Shown here piece after piece: positions 33,998 through 45,473 of a stretch of DNA of 64,000 nucleotides; the stretch's first letter is position 1; every line of letters begins with the position of its first letter. A program made the position numbers and the translations under genes. The stretch comes from Gracilariopsis chorda. Taxonomy: Eukaryota; Rhodophyta; Florideophyceae; Gracilariales; Gracilariaceae. The DNA lies in the NCBI GenBank assembly GCA_003194525.1, contig NBIV01000093.1:62001-126000 (forward strand), read 5' to 3'. Below the pieces are notes generated by a model. The model was given only the letters and a program-made list of their open reading frames with translations. It was not told the DNA's origin and ran no database searches.

Positions 33998-36715
33998 GGA
34001 TTGAAGATCATTGCGGTGCGGGAGGAGAAGCGGTGGCGAAGGAGCGGGGGGACGAGAACGGAAGAAGAATTTTGGCGAAGGTGCACAAGTGCTGCAGCGG
34101 AGGCATTCGGACGTGTCACTCACGCGCACCATTGCAGCACACAAACGCTTCGGATGCGCATTGCTGTCAGCACAGCGCGGCTGACAGCAGCCAATCATCG
34201 TTGCCCAAACCGAACTGCGTCCATTCACAGATGAGACGTCTGCTGCGGTGATCAGTAGCGACGTGCCAAGTGGAGAAAGGTGGACACGTGGAACACGCAG
34301 ATGCGCGTTTCTTTTTTTAGCTACTCTGTCAAAATTCCGCTCCATGCTCGTCTGTGCGTCATCGACTGACATTCCGCCCGCGCTTGTGACGAGAATACTC
34401 CTACGGCTGCGAGTTGCGTTTTGCGGGCCGCCAAGTGAATGGAAAGTGCGTCGGGTTTTGTCCCTGTTGGGTGACATGGTGTGGGCTCAGCATGGGTACA
34501 CATGATGCGAGCAAGACAACGTATTGACAATCCTTGTAGTGCCAGCGAGCTGCAGCTGGAAGACACCATCAGTGCTTCAACACCTCCACCCATGTGCCCT
34601 GGACAAGCACATGAGCGGCCACAGCTCAGCTCGTAGCCACCGTGAGTACTTTTGTTTTCAGAATACCGTGATACCGCTTTAGAGTCCTAGAACGGCCACT
34701 TCCCCCTGTTTACTACAATTCTGCATAGAGTCGTCTTTTGAATCCGCCTCTGCACACGTGCAGATCAGGATTTCCGTGCGCACTCGAGGTGTTGGGACGC
34801 TGATGCTGTCACGTCACGAATTTCTGTAGTGATCTCTTGGATATTCCTTGACAGTCCAACGCACGCTGTACATCAGGAAAAATTGATCTTTCGGCAGTGC
34901 GTCATCGCTTCACTGTAGATAGTACAACTGTACGGCATGGCCTAACTTTGGGCACCGTGCAGCATATGGTTTTGGCAAACACCACAACGACAGCATTTGA
35001 CCATGCGTTTGTCACAGCGATTCGTCATGCTACCCTTGGTTGCCCAGTTGAGACTATCAGAACTGCTGCAGTGAACAACCAAAGTGATGTCCGATGAAAC
35101 CACGCTTGCTAAGCCTTTACATGTTATTGAGATAACCGTTTTCAAGATAGTTGACTGTGATTTGTTTGTTTTTGTCACCCAATACGGAAAAAGGAAAACT
35201 TACTTTGGCCGAGATGAATCCAAGGCCCAATAACTCATTAAGAGTAGATCCTCACCCAAACGTTGTTTTGAAATATCCTGACGTTTTAAACGGGGTGATC
35301 TCCAATATATTCCGCTCGTTCGTGATATTTAGTGCCGACTTTACCATCGCTTCGTTAGTTCCCCGCATAAGAGACTGAGTTCCAAGATTTGGCAAATCCA
35401 TCTTTGAAGTATGCTCACACGTATCATAAGTTTCATCGCGGGATATTGCATTAAAGCACGCATGTTTTGGAAATTGGATCAAAAGAACAGGAAACGATTG
35501 TTCCGCTGCAAAATGATGAGAACTACAAACAATGTTAGAACTTCAACCAATTTCTTCCCTTGAACACACATCACCATTTTTCTGATACGGGCGTAGTGGC
35601 AGTGCTGATAATAGTATTATAATGCTCATGAAGGGGTACGTCTTGGCTTTGTCTGGAGGGTTGTAATACGCCGCGCAAGTGCGATGCAAGGCCTTGCTTC
35701 TGTATGGGATTGTGCTATTAGGCATTCAGGAGTCCGTTGCGACTCCTTCTTGCTCGATATAATTCCAACCCCGGTCAATTAGGTTAACCTATTGTGTTTA
35801 CCCGCTTCAACAACTAGTTCGGAGAAATTGAACTAGAAAGAGCAGCAACAAACTTACTTTGCTGTTCTAGTTTAGAAAATTTCAAGGGATGCACTGCTAA
35901 GGTCGGTTATAAGCCAGATTTGGGTCACATAATTATCGACGTCCGACGTTCTGAAAGCATTAAGTTCTTGTTTCATATTCCCTTCCTTCGGTCGTGCAAG
36001 CAAGCAAATCAACATGTGTACCCAATCCTCATTTCCAGTATTCAAGTTGTAGATATTCAAAACTAATCTTGATTGGTGTGTTTTGTGGGGTGCACCCGCT
36101 GTCGTCGCTACGCCAGGTACTCGGCTGTTTGATCGCGTCTACTCAAACTGCTGCTTTGAGTTGTTGTGGTCTCTATCAAAAAATATTCCGGGCCTTCTTT
36201 TTCAGTGACAAATGATCGTTGTCTTCTGACTCTCAATGTTGAAATGTTGTGAAAAATTGTCGTTCTGTTACCAGCAATATCTCGTGGTTCGTTCTGGATT
36301 GGACCATGTCATATCAATTATGCAACACTGCCTCTCTGAAAGCAGTTCTACCACTTTAGCGGTGAAGCGTGTCATGCGATAGGTACGTTGCGGTTGAATT
36401 TGGCGCGTTTTTACTATTTCCATGCAGGATTTCTTTTCTGTAAATTGCAGCTCTTTAGAGTAAGTTTGGTTTAGGTCCGAAAGCGCACTTATACTGATAG
36501 GATTTCACATAGAAAAGTGTTTAAAAAGCGAGTAGTTTTGAGAGTAACAGTTACGGACTCCTGCCCATTCGATCACGAATGACTCCGTATATGTAACCTA
36601 CCTACTATCACTTCTGCCCGGTTTCCTTCGTGGTAGTTCAGTTCCCTTCAGTTTCAAGGAAGCCTTTCTTTTGCACCTTTCGCCCATCGAATGTACTGAG
36701 GCAGAAGACTGGAAA
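33998..36715. other. Intergenic, no gene recognised
   Basis: About 2.7 kb between the minus-strand membrane-protein gene and the plus-strand dynamin-like pseudogene, so both promoters should lie here (divergent arrangement). No tRNA, known transposon end or coding similarity was found. All frames are short and without domains. Confidence 0.4.
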
Positions 36716-36759
36716 ATGGAACCCCTTTCGCCGAATGATGAGTACATCGATGACGTTTT
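36716..36759 (+). pseudogene. Dynamin-like GTPase gene, 5' end before element E
   Basis: ATG at 36716 opens MEPLSPNDEYIDDV and runs into the GTTTT target site at 36755-36759. The codons cross the insertion point in phase with the sequence that resumes after the second GTTTT at 51092-51096. This indicates that the gene was contiguous before element E arrived. The intergenic stretch upstream would hold the promoter. Confidence 0.55.
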
Positions 36760-36960
36760 TTCAACAGTGGATGTGAGTTAATGGCAACTGGGTCGATGGC
36801 CTCTTTACTAGGTATCTTCTGCCCAAACAAGAGCGCTTAAATGAGCATTCAATCTACAGTTTCGCGCCCTTTGGATATCTTACTGACACAATCCGAATTA
36901 CTTGACAGATTTGAGTTCCATTCCGACGACCATTTGCAACACTAGAATATTTCTGTTGCA
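36760..36960 (-). repeat. Element E 3' LTR (left copy)
   Basis: 201 bp, ending in 8-bp inverted repeats (TTCAACAG ... CTGTTGCA with one mismatch). Paired with 50891-51091. Target duplication GTTTT at 36755-36759. Confidence 0.93.
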
Positions 36961-36991
36961 CCATTGTCCTCCACAACGATTAGCGCCACCC

Positions 36992-38399
36992 TCAATGTAG
37001 ATGAGGCAAAAGATTATTGCGTACAATGTATTCGTGAAGAGGTTTCGTAACAGTACCATCAGAATCCACGAAATCCCTCGTCGGTTGCCATTCGGCGTCG
37101 TGTGTCCTAGAGTTCTGCATAAGCGTCAACCATTGATAACCACGTCCACGTTTCCGATGAGCGAGGATACGAGAGACATTGAACAGAGGTCTGGAAGAGG
37201 TAGAGTCCACAGGTACTGGAGCAGTCGGCATTGCCTGCGCAATGGAATCAGGCTGCCTTTGATGAGGTTTGGTATGCGAGAAATGGACAACCGGGTGCGT
37301 TCGAATGTAGGACGGAAAGTCAAGTCGAACCGCATTCTTTCCGATCAGTTCCAAGACACGAAATGGACCAAACCGACGAGCGGATAGTTTAGAAGACGCC
37401 TGCGCTTTGCTGTAGGAATCCTTAAACAGCTTCCGGGATACCCAAACTTCATCCCCAGCTACATACTCTGGGTGTTGGCAGTGAACGCTTGCTTCGGCAG
37501 TCTGGCGCGCCTTGGCTAGTTGGTGCGCATATTGTGCATCGGACATGACGGTAGTGAGGCGGTCTCGAAAGTCACTCAAACTCTCCACTGTCGTAGAAGC
37601 TTGAAACAAAACATCCACAGGAGCTTTGGGTTTCCATCCAAGGTCAATTTCAAAAGGAAAGACGCCAAGATCTTCAGAAACTGCAGAATTGTAGGCAAAC
37701 TCAGCACTAGGAAGCAGTAAGTCCCAATCATCTTGCTCAAAGGAGCAAAAACAGCGAATATAGTTCTCTACCATACGATTCATAACCTCCGAAGCACCAT
37801 CAGTTTGCGGGTGACGCGATGAAGACATGCGAAGTGTAACGCCACAAAGAGACATGAGACTTTGCCAAAAGGTAGAGATAAAACCGTGGGTCTCGATCCG
37901 ATATGATAGAATCAGGCAGGCCATGATGCGGAAAGATGTTGTTGAAGAAAAGCCGAGCAAAATCGTGGGCTTGGTCGGTCTCCTTGCAGGCCACAAAACG
38001 AACTCGTCGGGAGAGACGATCTACCCATGTAGAAATGCTATCAAAACCTCGCTCAGTTCGGGGTAACTTCACGATAAAATCGGTAGCCACCAGACCCCAG
38101 CGGCGAGTAGCTACTGGTAAGACCGTCGGATCATTTAGTTTTTGGCCATGAAAATCCTTCTGTTGCTGGCAGGTGCCACAACCAGCGCAATAACGAGCTA
38201 CATCACGGGTCTTGTGTTTCCAATGGAAGTCTTCCAAGCGAGCCAATGTCTTCGCGAATGCAAAATGCTCGAGAACCGAACGGCGAGCCTTCGAAGGAAT
38301 ACACAGGCGGCTGCCATACAATAAACGCCAGTCATCAAGTCGGAAGGAAGGTATCAGCGTCTCTATACGCTTCTTCTGCTTAGCATCCTGTGGCCACAC
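36992..38399 (-). pseudogene. Element E integrase with chromodomain-like tail
   Basis: Zinc-finger part near 38300-38220 (YCAGCGTCQQQKDFHG), catalytic core about 38150-37700 (VATDFIVKLPRTERGFDSI, then SSRHPQTDGASEVMNRMV), then a GPF/Y-like module (RRFGPFRVLELIGKNAVRLDFP) and a chromodomain-like segment near the end (FNVSRILAHRKRG...DAEWQPTRDF). This is the 3'-most coding part of the element. It catalyses insertion in the family, and the tail is thought to guide chromatin targeting in chromoviruses. Confidence 0.8.
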
Positions 38400-38507
38400 T
38401 CCTTTCAGCGCAGAATATATTGGTCCAAAGTGCTGGTCCGAAGCATACTCCGCAATATCCTTCTGCAGTAACGAAAAGGTCTGTGACGTAGAAAGCAGAT
38501 TTGACAG

Positions 38508-39737
38508 CTAAATGCGCTGCGGAATGCGAGACAATGAGTCACCTAGGACGTGGATCCTACCTTCTTGGAGGTTCACCTCCCGGATGTTAAAAGACGCTAG
38601 GGTGTCCAACCAACGAGCTTCCCGTCGATTGAGGTGCTTCTTAGTGAAGAAGTGCTTAACTACCTGATTATCCGTAATGACGTCAAAAGAAGACCCCTCC
38701 AGATAACAACGGAAACGCTGGACGGCGAAGATGAGACCCAAAAGTTCCCGTTCATTCGCGGTATAATTCTGTTCTGGTTTGGTCAAACGGCGCGACATAT
38801 ACGCAATTGCACGCTCGCCACCAGAATCATCATATTGAGTGAGAGTAGCACCTACTGCGGTCTGAGAGGCGTCTGTGTGAACACGAAAAGGGCGACTCCA
38901 ATCAGGGGGCATAAGCACGGGAGCAGTGCTGAGCGCATCTTTCAGGTCGCAAAAAGCTGCAGCCGCTGCATCATCCCAGCCTCGAATGCCAATGCCTTTC
39001 TGCGTGAGACGAGTCAAGGGGGCCGCACGTTCCGAAAAGTGGGGAATAAACCGACGGAAAAACTGCACAAGTCCAACGAAGCTACGAACTTCCGTAAGGT
39101 TCTGAGGAGTGGGCCAATTTTCTATGACCTCCATCTTCTCAGGATGGACACGAATGCAATTGCGATTGACAACAAGCCCCAGAAATTCCGTCTCGGGCTT
39201 CACGAATTCACATTTCTTGGGGGAAGCATACAGCTTATGGTCCTGAAGCCGCTGCAAGACCGCGCAAATATGTACGAGATGCTCTGTACGCATTCGGCTG
39301 TAAATGAGTATATCGTCCATGTACACGACCAGAAAGCGATCATTGTAGTCGTGAAAGACCCGGTTCATAAGTCCCTGAAACGTGGCTGGGGAATTGCAAA
39401 GGCCCATAGGCATTAATAGGTACTCAAACGGGCCATACTTTGTGTTGAACGCAGTCTTTTCGATATCACTAGGACGGAGCCGGATTTGATGGAACCCAGT
39501 CTTGAGATCCAACTTAGAAAAGTAGGAAGCCTGGCCTAGTCGATCAATCATCTCGTCGCAACGGGGGAGGGGAGCACGGTTACGCTTGGTTATGCGATTG
39601 AGAGCACGGTAATCAACAACACCGCGAAGCTCCCGTCCATTCTTCACAAAAAATAAAGGAGCGCCATACGGGGAGTTGCTAGGGCGGATCTTGCCAGAGT
39701 GAAGGAGTTTATCAACATAGGCCAGGGCAGCAACCAA
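38508..39737 (-). CDS. Element E reverse transcriptase and RNase H
   Basis: One long frame of 409 residues. The RT palm and fingers are intact in wording (LRGVVDYRALNR, LDLKTGFHQIRL, and the catalytic VVYMDDILIYS), followed by the connection (FVGLVQFFRRFIPHFSERAAPL) and RNase H with DASQTAVGATL, NERELLGLIFAV and the TDNQ block. It shows none of the small-hairpin enrichment of element F. It fits Ty3/gypsy chromovirus pol. Confidence 0.9.
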   Translation of the reverse strand: MVAALAYVDKLLHSGKIRPSNSPYGAPLFFVKNGRELRGVVDYRALNRITKRNRAPLPRCDEMIDRLGQASYFSKLDLKTGFHQIRLRPSDIEKTAFNTKYGPFEYLLMPMGLCNSPATFQGLMNRVFHDYNDRFLVVYMDDILIYSRMRTEHLVHICAVLQRLQDHKLYASPKKCEFVKPETEFLGLVVNRNCIRVHPEKMEVIENWPTPQNLTEVRSFVGLVQFFRRFIPHFSERAAPLTRLTQKGIGIRGWDDAAAAAFCDLKDALSTAPVLMPPDWSRPFRVHTDASQTAVGATLTQYDDSGGERAIAYMSRRLTKPEQNYTANERELLGLIFAVQRFRCYLEGSSFDVITDNQVVKHFFTKKHLNRREARWLDTLASFNIREVNLQEGRIHVLGDSLSRIPQRI

Positions 39738-39752
39738 CTCAGCCGGAGAGAG

Positions 39753-41055
39753 CTAGTAGAGCGTTCGATACGGAGGCTTCGATCCTGGGACAGTGTCAAT
39801 CGTATGCTGCACATCGCGCTCTGGAGGAAGTCCGTGAGGCAATTCCGCTTGAAAAACATCTTCAAATTCCTGTAGCATATCACGGAGCGCGGGGTCGTCA
39901 TGAGAAAGAAGGTTTTCTTTCTGGCTGGCATGGGCAGCATGCGAAAGGCTGTTGCAGGACAAAACCGGTCGAGAGAGCAGACGATAAATTGAGGTGTCGT
40001 CAGGGCATCTGCGAAGCAGTCTGCGAAAGCGCTTCACACTAAGGTTTGTTACACGCACCGGTTCTGTACGGGGAGTGGTGCGTGCCTTCAGCTCGTGTCC
40101 CGCGACTGAAATGATGCGCTTCTCGTAGTCTGTGTCGGGATGCTCTGCAATGTGCCACGGTATGCCTAAAAGAACGTCATACCAGCAATCAGCCACAAGC
40201 CATGTGCCCTCAAAGGAGTAATTACCGATACGTAGTGTACCAATTGCAAGTTCAGTAGCGATCTCACATGACCCTAGCTTCGAGTGATTCACATCCATCA
40301 ACGTCGGCTCAAATTGAAGGGAATCTCTGTTTCGTTCTGCGAAACGGTTTGATATCACATTTGTGGTACATCCATCATCCTTCAAAATTGAAGCCCGAAT
40401 TGAATCAAAACTTCCGTCTAAATCTAAGAGCGGAACACAAGGAGCACTGGTAGAACGACCAGACATTTGCTCCAAAAACGACACGTTTGAGACACAAAGT
40501 CCTTCCGACGTGCACTTCTTTGTTTGGGAAGGACATTTTAGTTTTCCGAGCTATCAGAGTTTGTGGATTCTGCTTCCGCTAGCGCAATCACTGCATTAGT
40601 AATGTCTACTGAACAATTGGTATTGCGATGACGGTGCTTCCATGGGCGACATCCTGCCTTATGGCATGTAAAACATGCGTTGTTCTTAATATCTTCAAGA
40701 CGCTGTCTGGAACGAACAGTAGGCCGAGCGTTCGTGTTGCCAATGTACATGGCTTCCAGGGCTGCATTCGTTGAAGCGCTGACAGAAGAGGCAAAACCAA
40801 GGGAGAGACCGTTGAAAGCAGCTTCAACACGCATAGCAATTTTCGTGGCTTCCTCGAAGTCGAAGCAGTTTGCTTTACGGACTTCAAACTGAATCTTCGA
40901 TTTCAAGCCGCCCACAAACTTGTCCCATTTCTCACTTTGGTTCATGTCAGGAACGGTCAGAACAATATTCCGAAAACGTGAAAGATATTCTGCAACAGTT
41001 CCTGTTTGTTGACAAGAGCGGAGCGAATCGCGTGCTCGTCGTTCATGGTCTTCCG
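39753..41055 (-). pseudogene. Element E protease and distal gag
   Basis: The protease part (about 40480-39760) has an active-site region reading DDGCTTNVIS and the flap-distal DVLLGIPWHI. Gag (about 41055-40540) has the capsid C-terminal wording EYLSRFRNIVLTVPDM and a CX2C-type knuckle near its end (CFTCHKAGC). The gag reading is interrupted at 41055, where F inserted, and resumes at 50562. Confidence 0.8.
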
Positions 41056-41750
41056 TGTGGCGCAATGCCCCAAAGGGGAAAAACACCGAAAGACGTTCGG
41101 GATCTTCCTCTCACGAGGTGAACCCAGTTGGGTAGAGCCCTCCCAGAGGTGCTACGGCGAAGCCGGTTTGTAAGACCAGGGACACCTGTCGCGACTCGCG
41201 CAGGGAGGTGAAGGCGAAGAATCGGTATCCGCGTGAGCGGGGTGTGATCCTCAGTAGAGGTATGTTTCCACGTAAGTGGGGGTGTGTGAGCGGATGCGCA
41301 CACGAGGGCCGCGGATAGCGGGAGGTGCTACCCTAAGAAGGAGAAAAAGAAGGGCGAAGTGAGTCGCGAGAGCGACGGGGACGAACGGCGATGCCGGTAA
41401 CAATATCCCTATACAGGGCGAAACACCAATGCAATTGGCAACAACTAGAGCCAATTCGCCAGGTTGGGTCCCTTGTTGGGGAAGGTTTACTGGTGCGACG
41501 GCAGTGCGCCGTGGCACTAAGTACTAGCTTCCCAGAAATGGGTGTGAAAATAATAAATAATATTAACTAAAATACTCCACATTTCGTGGCAACATCCACT
41601 ACTGTGGCCAACCGCCAATTGACCCAAAACCGTGTCCCACGTGTCCATATCCACCATAGTGGGGCGCAGTTCATATACACACTACACAACCGATAATATC
41701 GGGAAAGCGTTCAAGTACCAAGAATCCCTCCCTGAGGGCGTTGCACTACA
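41056..41750 (-). repeat. Element F 3' LTR (left copy)
   Basis: Starts TGTGG and ends CTACA. Paired with 49867-50561. At least 14 stems of the form CCNN...NNGG with loops of 3-5 nt lie within it, for example at 41068-41078, 41107-41118, 41229-41240, 41249-41260 and 41268-41279. Confidence 0.95.
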
Positions 41751-41762
41751 TATCCTCCCCCT
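41751..41762 (-). promoter_or_regulatory. Element F polypurine tract
   Basis: The minus strand reads AGGGGGAGGATA directly before the 3' LTR, the expected place and composition for the plus-strand primer of a Ty3/gypsy element. Confidence 0.8.
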
Positions 41763-42006
41763 AAGACGGGAAAACGACCACGGACGCTGAGGGTTCCCAG
41801 ACGAAAATGGGTGATAAAAGCGCGTAGGCCGTCTCCGGTTCTTCTTTCCTGGCATAGCCGGCTATTGTAGTATAGTGTTGTGGGGAGCTAGCTGCTCCCT
41901 TGAATTAACTTTCCGGTTTTGAACGGTGCTTCTCGGTTGAGTTCCCCGTCTTCGACGGACCTTGCCTTGTTATCCTTTCCTATCGCCCTCCGTTCGCGCG
42001 GCAACG

Positions 42007-44250
42007 TTACCCAACTTGGGCATTTACCAGACTGGCTGGAGCTGCAGTTCCCGTTTGACGGTGGTATCGCACGACCTGCGACCGTGGGAGGTGTTCGATT
42101 GGCTCCCACGTATCCCCACTGGGGTCATATTCGTGCCAGCGGACGCGGTATTGTAGAATACCATCCTGGTCCCAGGTGTGTCTGACAAGTCGGTCTACTA
42201 CAAACTCTCGTTCGTAGACCTGCCGGCCGTGCCGGGTGGTGGTTGTACTTCCTTGCGGGGGCTGCCCGCTGTGCGGTATAATGTCCCTTAGCAGGGTGTT
42301 CGGCGATAACTCCGGCGTTGCCGTGCGCTGTGATAGCGGCCGCTGCTCATGCGGGAAGATATCCCTCAGGAGGGTGTGTGCTGCCACGGTTTTCACCGGC
42401 AAGTCATTCCCCATTGGGGTAGGTTCATTTCCGCTTTCGCGGTATTGCGGGCGAACCGCCAGTCGGCGGGGGACTTGGGCTTTGCCTTCGCGGTTGAGCT
42501 CACGAACCGCGAGTTTGCGGGAAGATGACCGCTCCTGCGGGATCGGCATTTCCACAATCCCCTGGGGGGTCCCCTGCGACACGGTGATTGGGTGGCAAAC
42601 CGCCTCCCTGCCAGGCGCACGAGCGCTCTGCACCATACGTTCCGGCGATGCCGTGGTGTCCCCGGCTACTGACGGGTTGCCTGGGGCTAACTCCGGTACA
42701 CCGGTATTTTGGTCAAAATTCCCCTTCGGGGGGTGCCGGGCAGGTGCCGATGATACCCTTTTCAGGGGAATTGCCGCTAAGCGCGGTGCACCATCTCCAT
42801 GAGGAGGAGCAGCGTCCGGTACGACCGGTTTCGAGCGTGCGATGGCGCGCGTTTTTCCCGAGTTCCTCGGTTCTTCGCCGCAGCGATGCGGGGGTTGGCG
42901 CAAATTATTCCCCGTAGCGGGGGCTTCGATTCCGTCAACGACGGGAGGCGTTTCCGGTGCTTGCGAGCCAGGGCTTAAAGCTTCAACTGCGGCTTGGCTG
43001 CCTTTTTCCCCAAGAGGGGTATGGGTATTTCCCTGTGAGGCCGGCGTATCTGGGCGCCCCTTCTCCGCAAGGCGCCGGTCTGATCGACCTGATTGAACCG
43101 CTTCCGCGGGGACTTCCGCCAACGGCGGCTTCGAGGCATCGGGCGATTGCCTTTCCGCTGCTGCGGTATTGGAGTGAGGCTTCTCCTTTTTCCCGTGACA
43201 AACGGTGTATTTGCCGCCTTTGCGGGGCCTGCGCGTCTGGTTCCTGTTGCACAGCACTGCCCGGGAACGGGGGATTAGTGTCGCGTGACATAATCCGTGC
43301 TCCACGGTCAGTGTTCCGTATGTTACGGTGTGTTTCCCGTTGCGACGGCGATATTGTTCCTCGAAGACTAGTGTTCTCCTCCCCCTCCTTAGACGGAGCG
43401 GCGGGATAGGGGATAACATTCCCCGCCTGGCGTGTATAAATGCGCACCAGTGGGGCAGACGTGGTAGGGGCGGGCGCTGAGAGACCCGAATTACCCGGCT
43501 GAGCCGGTGAGTCCGACAGGGTCGGTAGGTCTGAGAGTCCCCGGCTGGGGTGTGGTAGTACCGTAGGTCTAGTACTCCCGGATGGTTCCGGTGTTGCAGA
43601 GTCCGTAGAAACGGGGTTGCCTGGATCCAGGACTACCTTTGACGAGGGAGGAGGGGCAAGGACAACACGATCACGGGAAATCCGTTCGTGCGTGTCGCCC
43701 ATCTCTACCACGACAGTGTCGGTGTTAACAGAGATGACCTTGAAGGGTCCATCCGCCACAGGCGAGAGTTTGTGACGCTTCTCCCGGTCCGGTTGTAGTA
43801 CTCCTTCCTGATGAAGACGTAGTTATTTGCCCGAATCGGGGGGGTCTTTCCTCGCAAGCGAGCGTCAAAATTCCGCTTGTAAGCGGCTTGGGCCCGTGCC
43901 ATAGATTTCCGCGCAGCGGGGGCCAGCTTGGAAAGCCATTGCTTCCATTGCTGCCGGTAGATACCCACAGATGGGAAATTGTCCAAGGTAGCTTGGGGTT
44001 CCAGCGCCACAGGCGGGGGTGTTCTAGATAGAACCAACTCGAATGGCGAAACTCCGGTAGTCCGGTGTACGTGCGTATTGTACGCGTAGGTTATCGCATC
44101 AGCGTAGAGCTCCCAATTCGTTGGGTGGTCAGCGACGTAGGAACGTAACGCCGCGAGTAACGTCCGGTTAAACCGTTCAACTTGCCCATTACACTGGAGG
44201 GTGGTAGGTAGTCGTGAACAAGTTCTTGACATCCAGGATGCGACAAACAT
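42007..44250 (-). pseudogene. Element F integrase end, long linker and chromodomain
   Basis: Begins in the integrase core (GQVERFNRTLLAAL near 44180) and runs through the integrase C-terminal region (about 43900-43660). A Pro/Ser/Gly/Arg-rich linker of more than 300 residues follows without recognised domain. Within it TLLRDI-F/I-PH occurs twice, about 30 residues apart (near 42290 and 42350). The C-terminus is a chromodomain (about 42215-42065: VVDRLVRHTWDQDG, LQYRVRWHEYDPSGDTWEP). The linker is much longer than the few tens of residues usual between integrase and chromodomain. Confidence 0.8.
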
Positions 44251-45418
44251 CCTGGAAGAACTTGCTCACGAACTGCTTCCCGTTGTCAGAGAGCGCCTCC
44301 ACAGGGGGACCGTAGACAAAAATCCAGTGCGTCACCAGAGCCTGGGCCACCATGAGAGCGGTTATCCTCCGAAGAGGGACAGTCCGTACCAGCTTAGAAA
44401 AGCGGTCGGTGATGACAAGTAGAAACTTGTTTCCACGTTTTGTGGTGAGTAGTGGTCCGAGAAGATCAATTGCGATAAACTCGAGTGGCGCCCTTGCGGG
44501 GAATAGTTTCATCTTCTTCGCAGTTTTGCGGAGTTCGACGCGATTCTTCGCGCATTCGCTACAAAACCGCACAGTTGCGTAGCAATCCACCGCCATTGCG
44601 GGCCAATAGAAATCCCTTCGCAGGGTTAGGTAGAGTTTCCTCCCACCTGGGTGACCTCCAATGGGGGTGTAGTGTGATAGATGTAACACCCGCGATTGCA
44701 GGGAATGTGGTACCACAATCTGTGGGCGGGCTTCGACCTTTCTTACGAGGTAGCCTTTGTCGTTTACCCCGAAAGGGAGATCTTCACCACCGTTGATACG
44801 GGCACGAATTCTCGTACAGAATGGGTCGCCGAATTGTTCTCGGATCATTTCTTCCGGTGATACCGGTACAAAGTTTCCCGGTAACGGGTTCTCAGATTTA
44901 TCTCGCGATGCGAGTAGTTCGTCAAAATCAGCATCCTCGTCCCAGGTTTCTGGCCTAGCCTCCACGGCATATTCCGGATCATCCGGGTCTATAGCCATGA
45001 AGCATGGGACTTCATCATCCTCCGTTGGGAGTGCTTCCCCATTTGTGGGTAACCGCAACAAGGGGTCGGCCTGGGTGTTCTGCGCACCCTTTTTATAAAT
45101 GACTTGAAAGTCATATTCCGCGAGGCAGAGTCTCCAGCGCATGAGGCGTCCCGACGGGTCGGAGATATTCATCAACCACCTCAATGAGGAATGATCCGTG
45201 TACACGGTGAAGTGAATTCCCATAAGGTAGGGGCGCAGAGTGGTCATCGCCCATACGACGGCGAGGCACTCTTTCTCCGATACGGAGTAGTTCCGCTCAT
45301 GAACATTGAGCGAACGTGACCAATAACCAATTGGATGTCGTTCCCCCTCGGGGGTGGTTTGAAAAAGAGCACACCCGACTTGGTAGTCGCTCGAGTCCGT
45401 ATCTACGGAGTATGGCAA
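44189..45418 (-). CDS. Element F RNase H and integrase
   Basis: A 409-residue frame. RNase H motifs: DTDSSDYQVGCAL, SEKECLAVVWA, YTDHSSLRWL. Integrase zinc finger: HLSHYTPIGGH then CSECAKNR, the HHCC pattern. Catalytic core: IDLLGPLLTTKRGNKF and LSDNGKQF, holding the first two acidic residues of D,D-35-E. Conserved motifs coexist with many CCNN...NNGG hairpins in the DNA. Confidence 0.9.
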   Translation of the reverse strand: MPYSVDTDSSDYQVGCALFQTTPEGERHPIGYWSRSLNVHERNYSVSEKECLAVVWAMTTLRPYLMGIHFTVYTDHSSLRWLMNISDPSGRLMRWRLCLAEYDFQVIYKKGAQNTQADPLLRLPTNGEALPTEDDEVPCFMAIDPDDPEYAVEARPETWDEDADFDELLASRDKSENPLPGNFVPVSPEEMIREQFGDPFCTRIRARINGGEDLPFGVNDKGYLVRKVEARPQIVVPHSLQSRVLHLSHYTPIGGHPGGRKLYLTLRRDFYWPAMAVDCYATVRFCSECAKNRVELRKTAKKMKLFPARAPLEFIAIDLLGPLLTTKRGNKFLLVITDRFSKLVRTVPLRRITALMVAQALVTHWIFVYGPPVEALSDNGKQFVSKFFQDVCRILDVKNLFTTTYHPPV

Positions 45419-45473
45419 CCCAAGTGTTGGGAGATGTAGGATTGGTGCTGATGTGACAGCCTCCTTTAAGGAG

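Noticed and set aside
33998-34477. N-terminal extension of the membrane-protein gene (655 codons in total)
   Set aside because: The extension is low-complexity and arginine/serine-rich and would bury the signal peptide. The inner methionine fits an exported protein.
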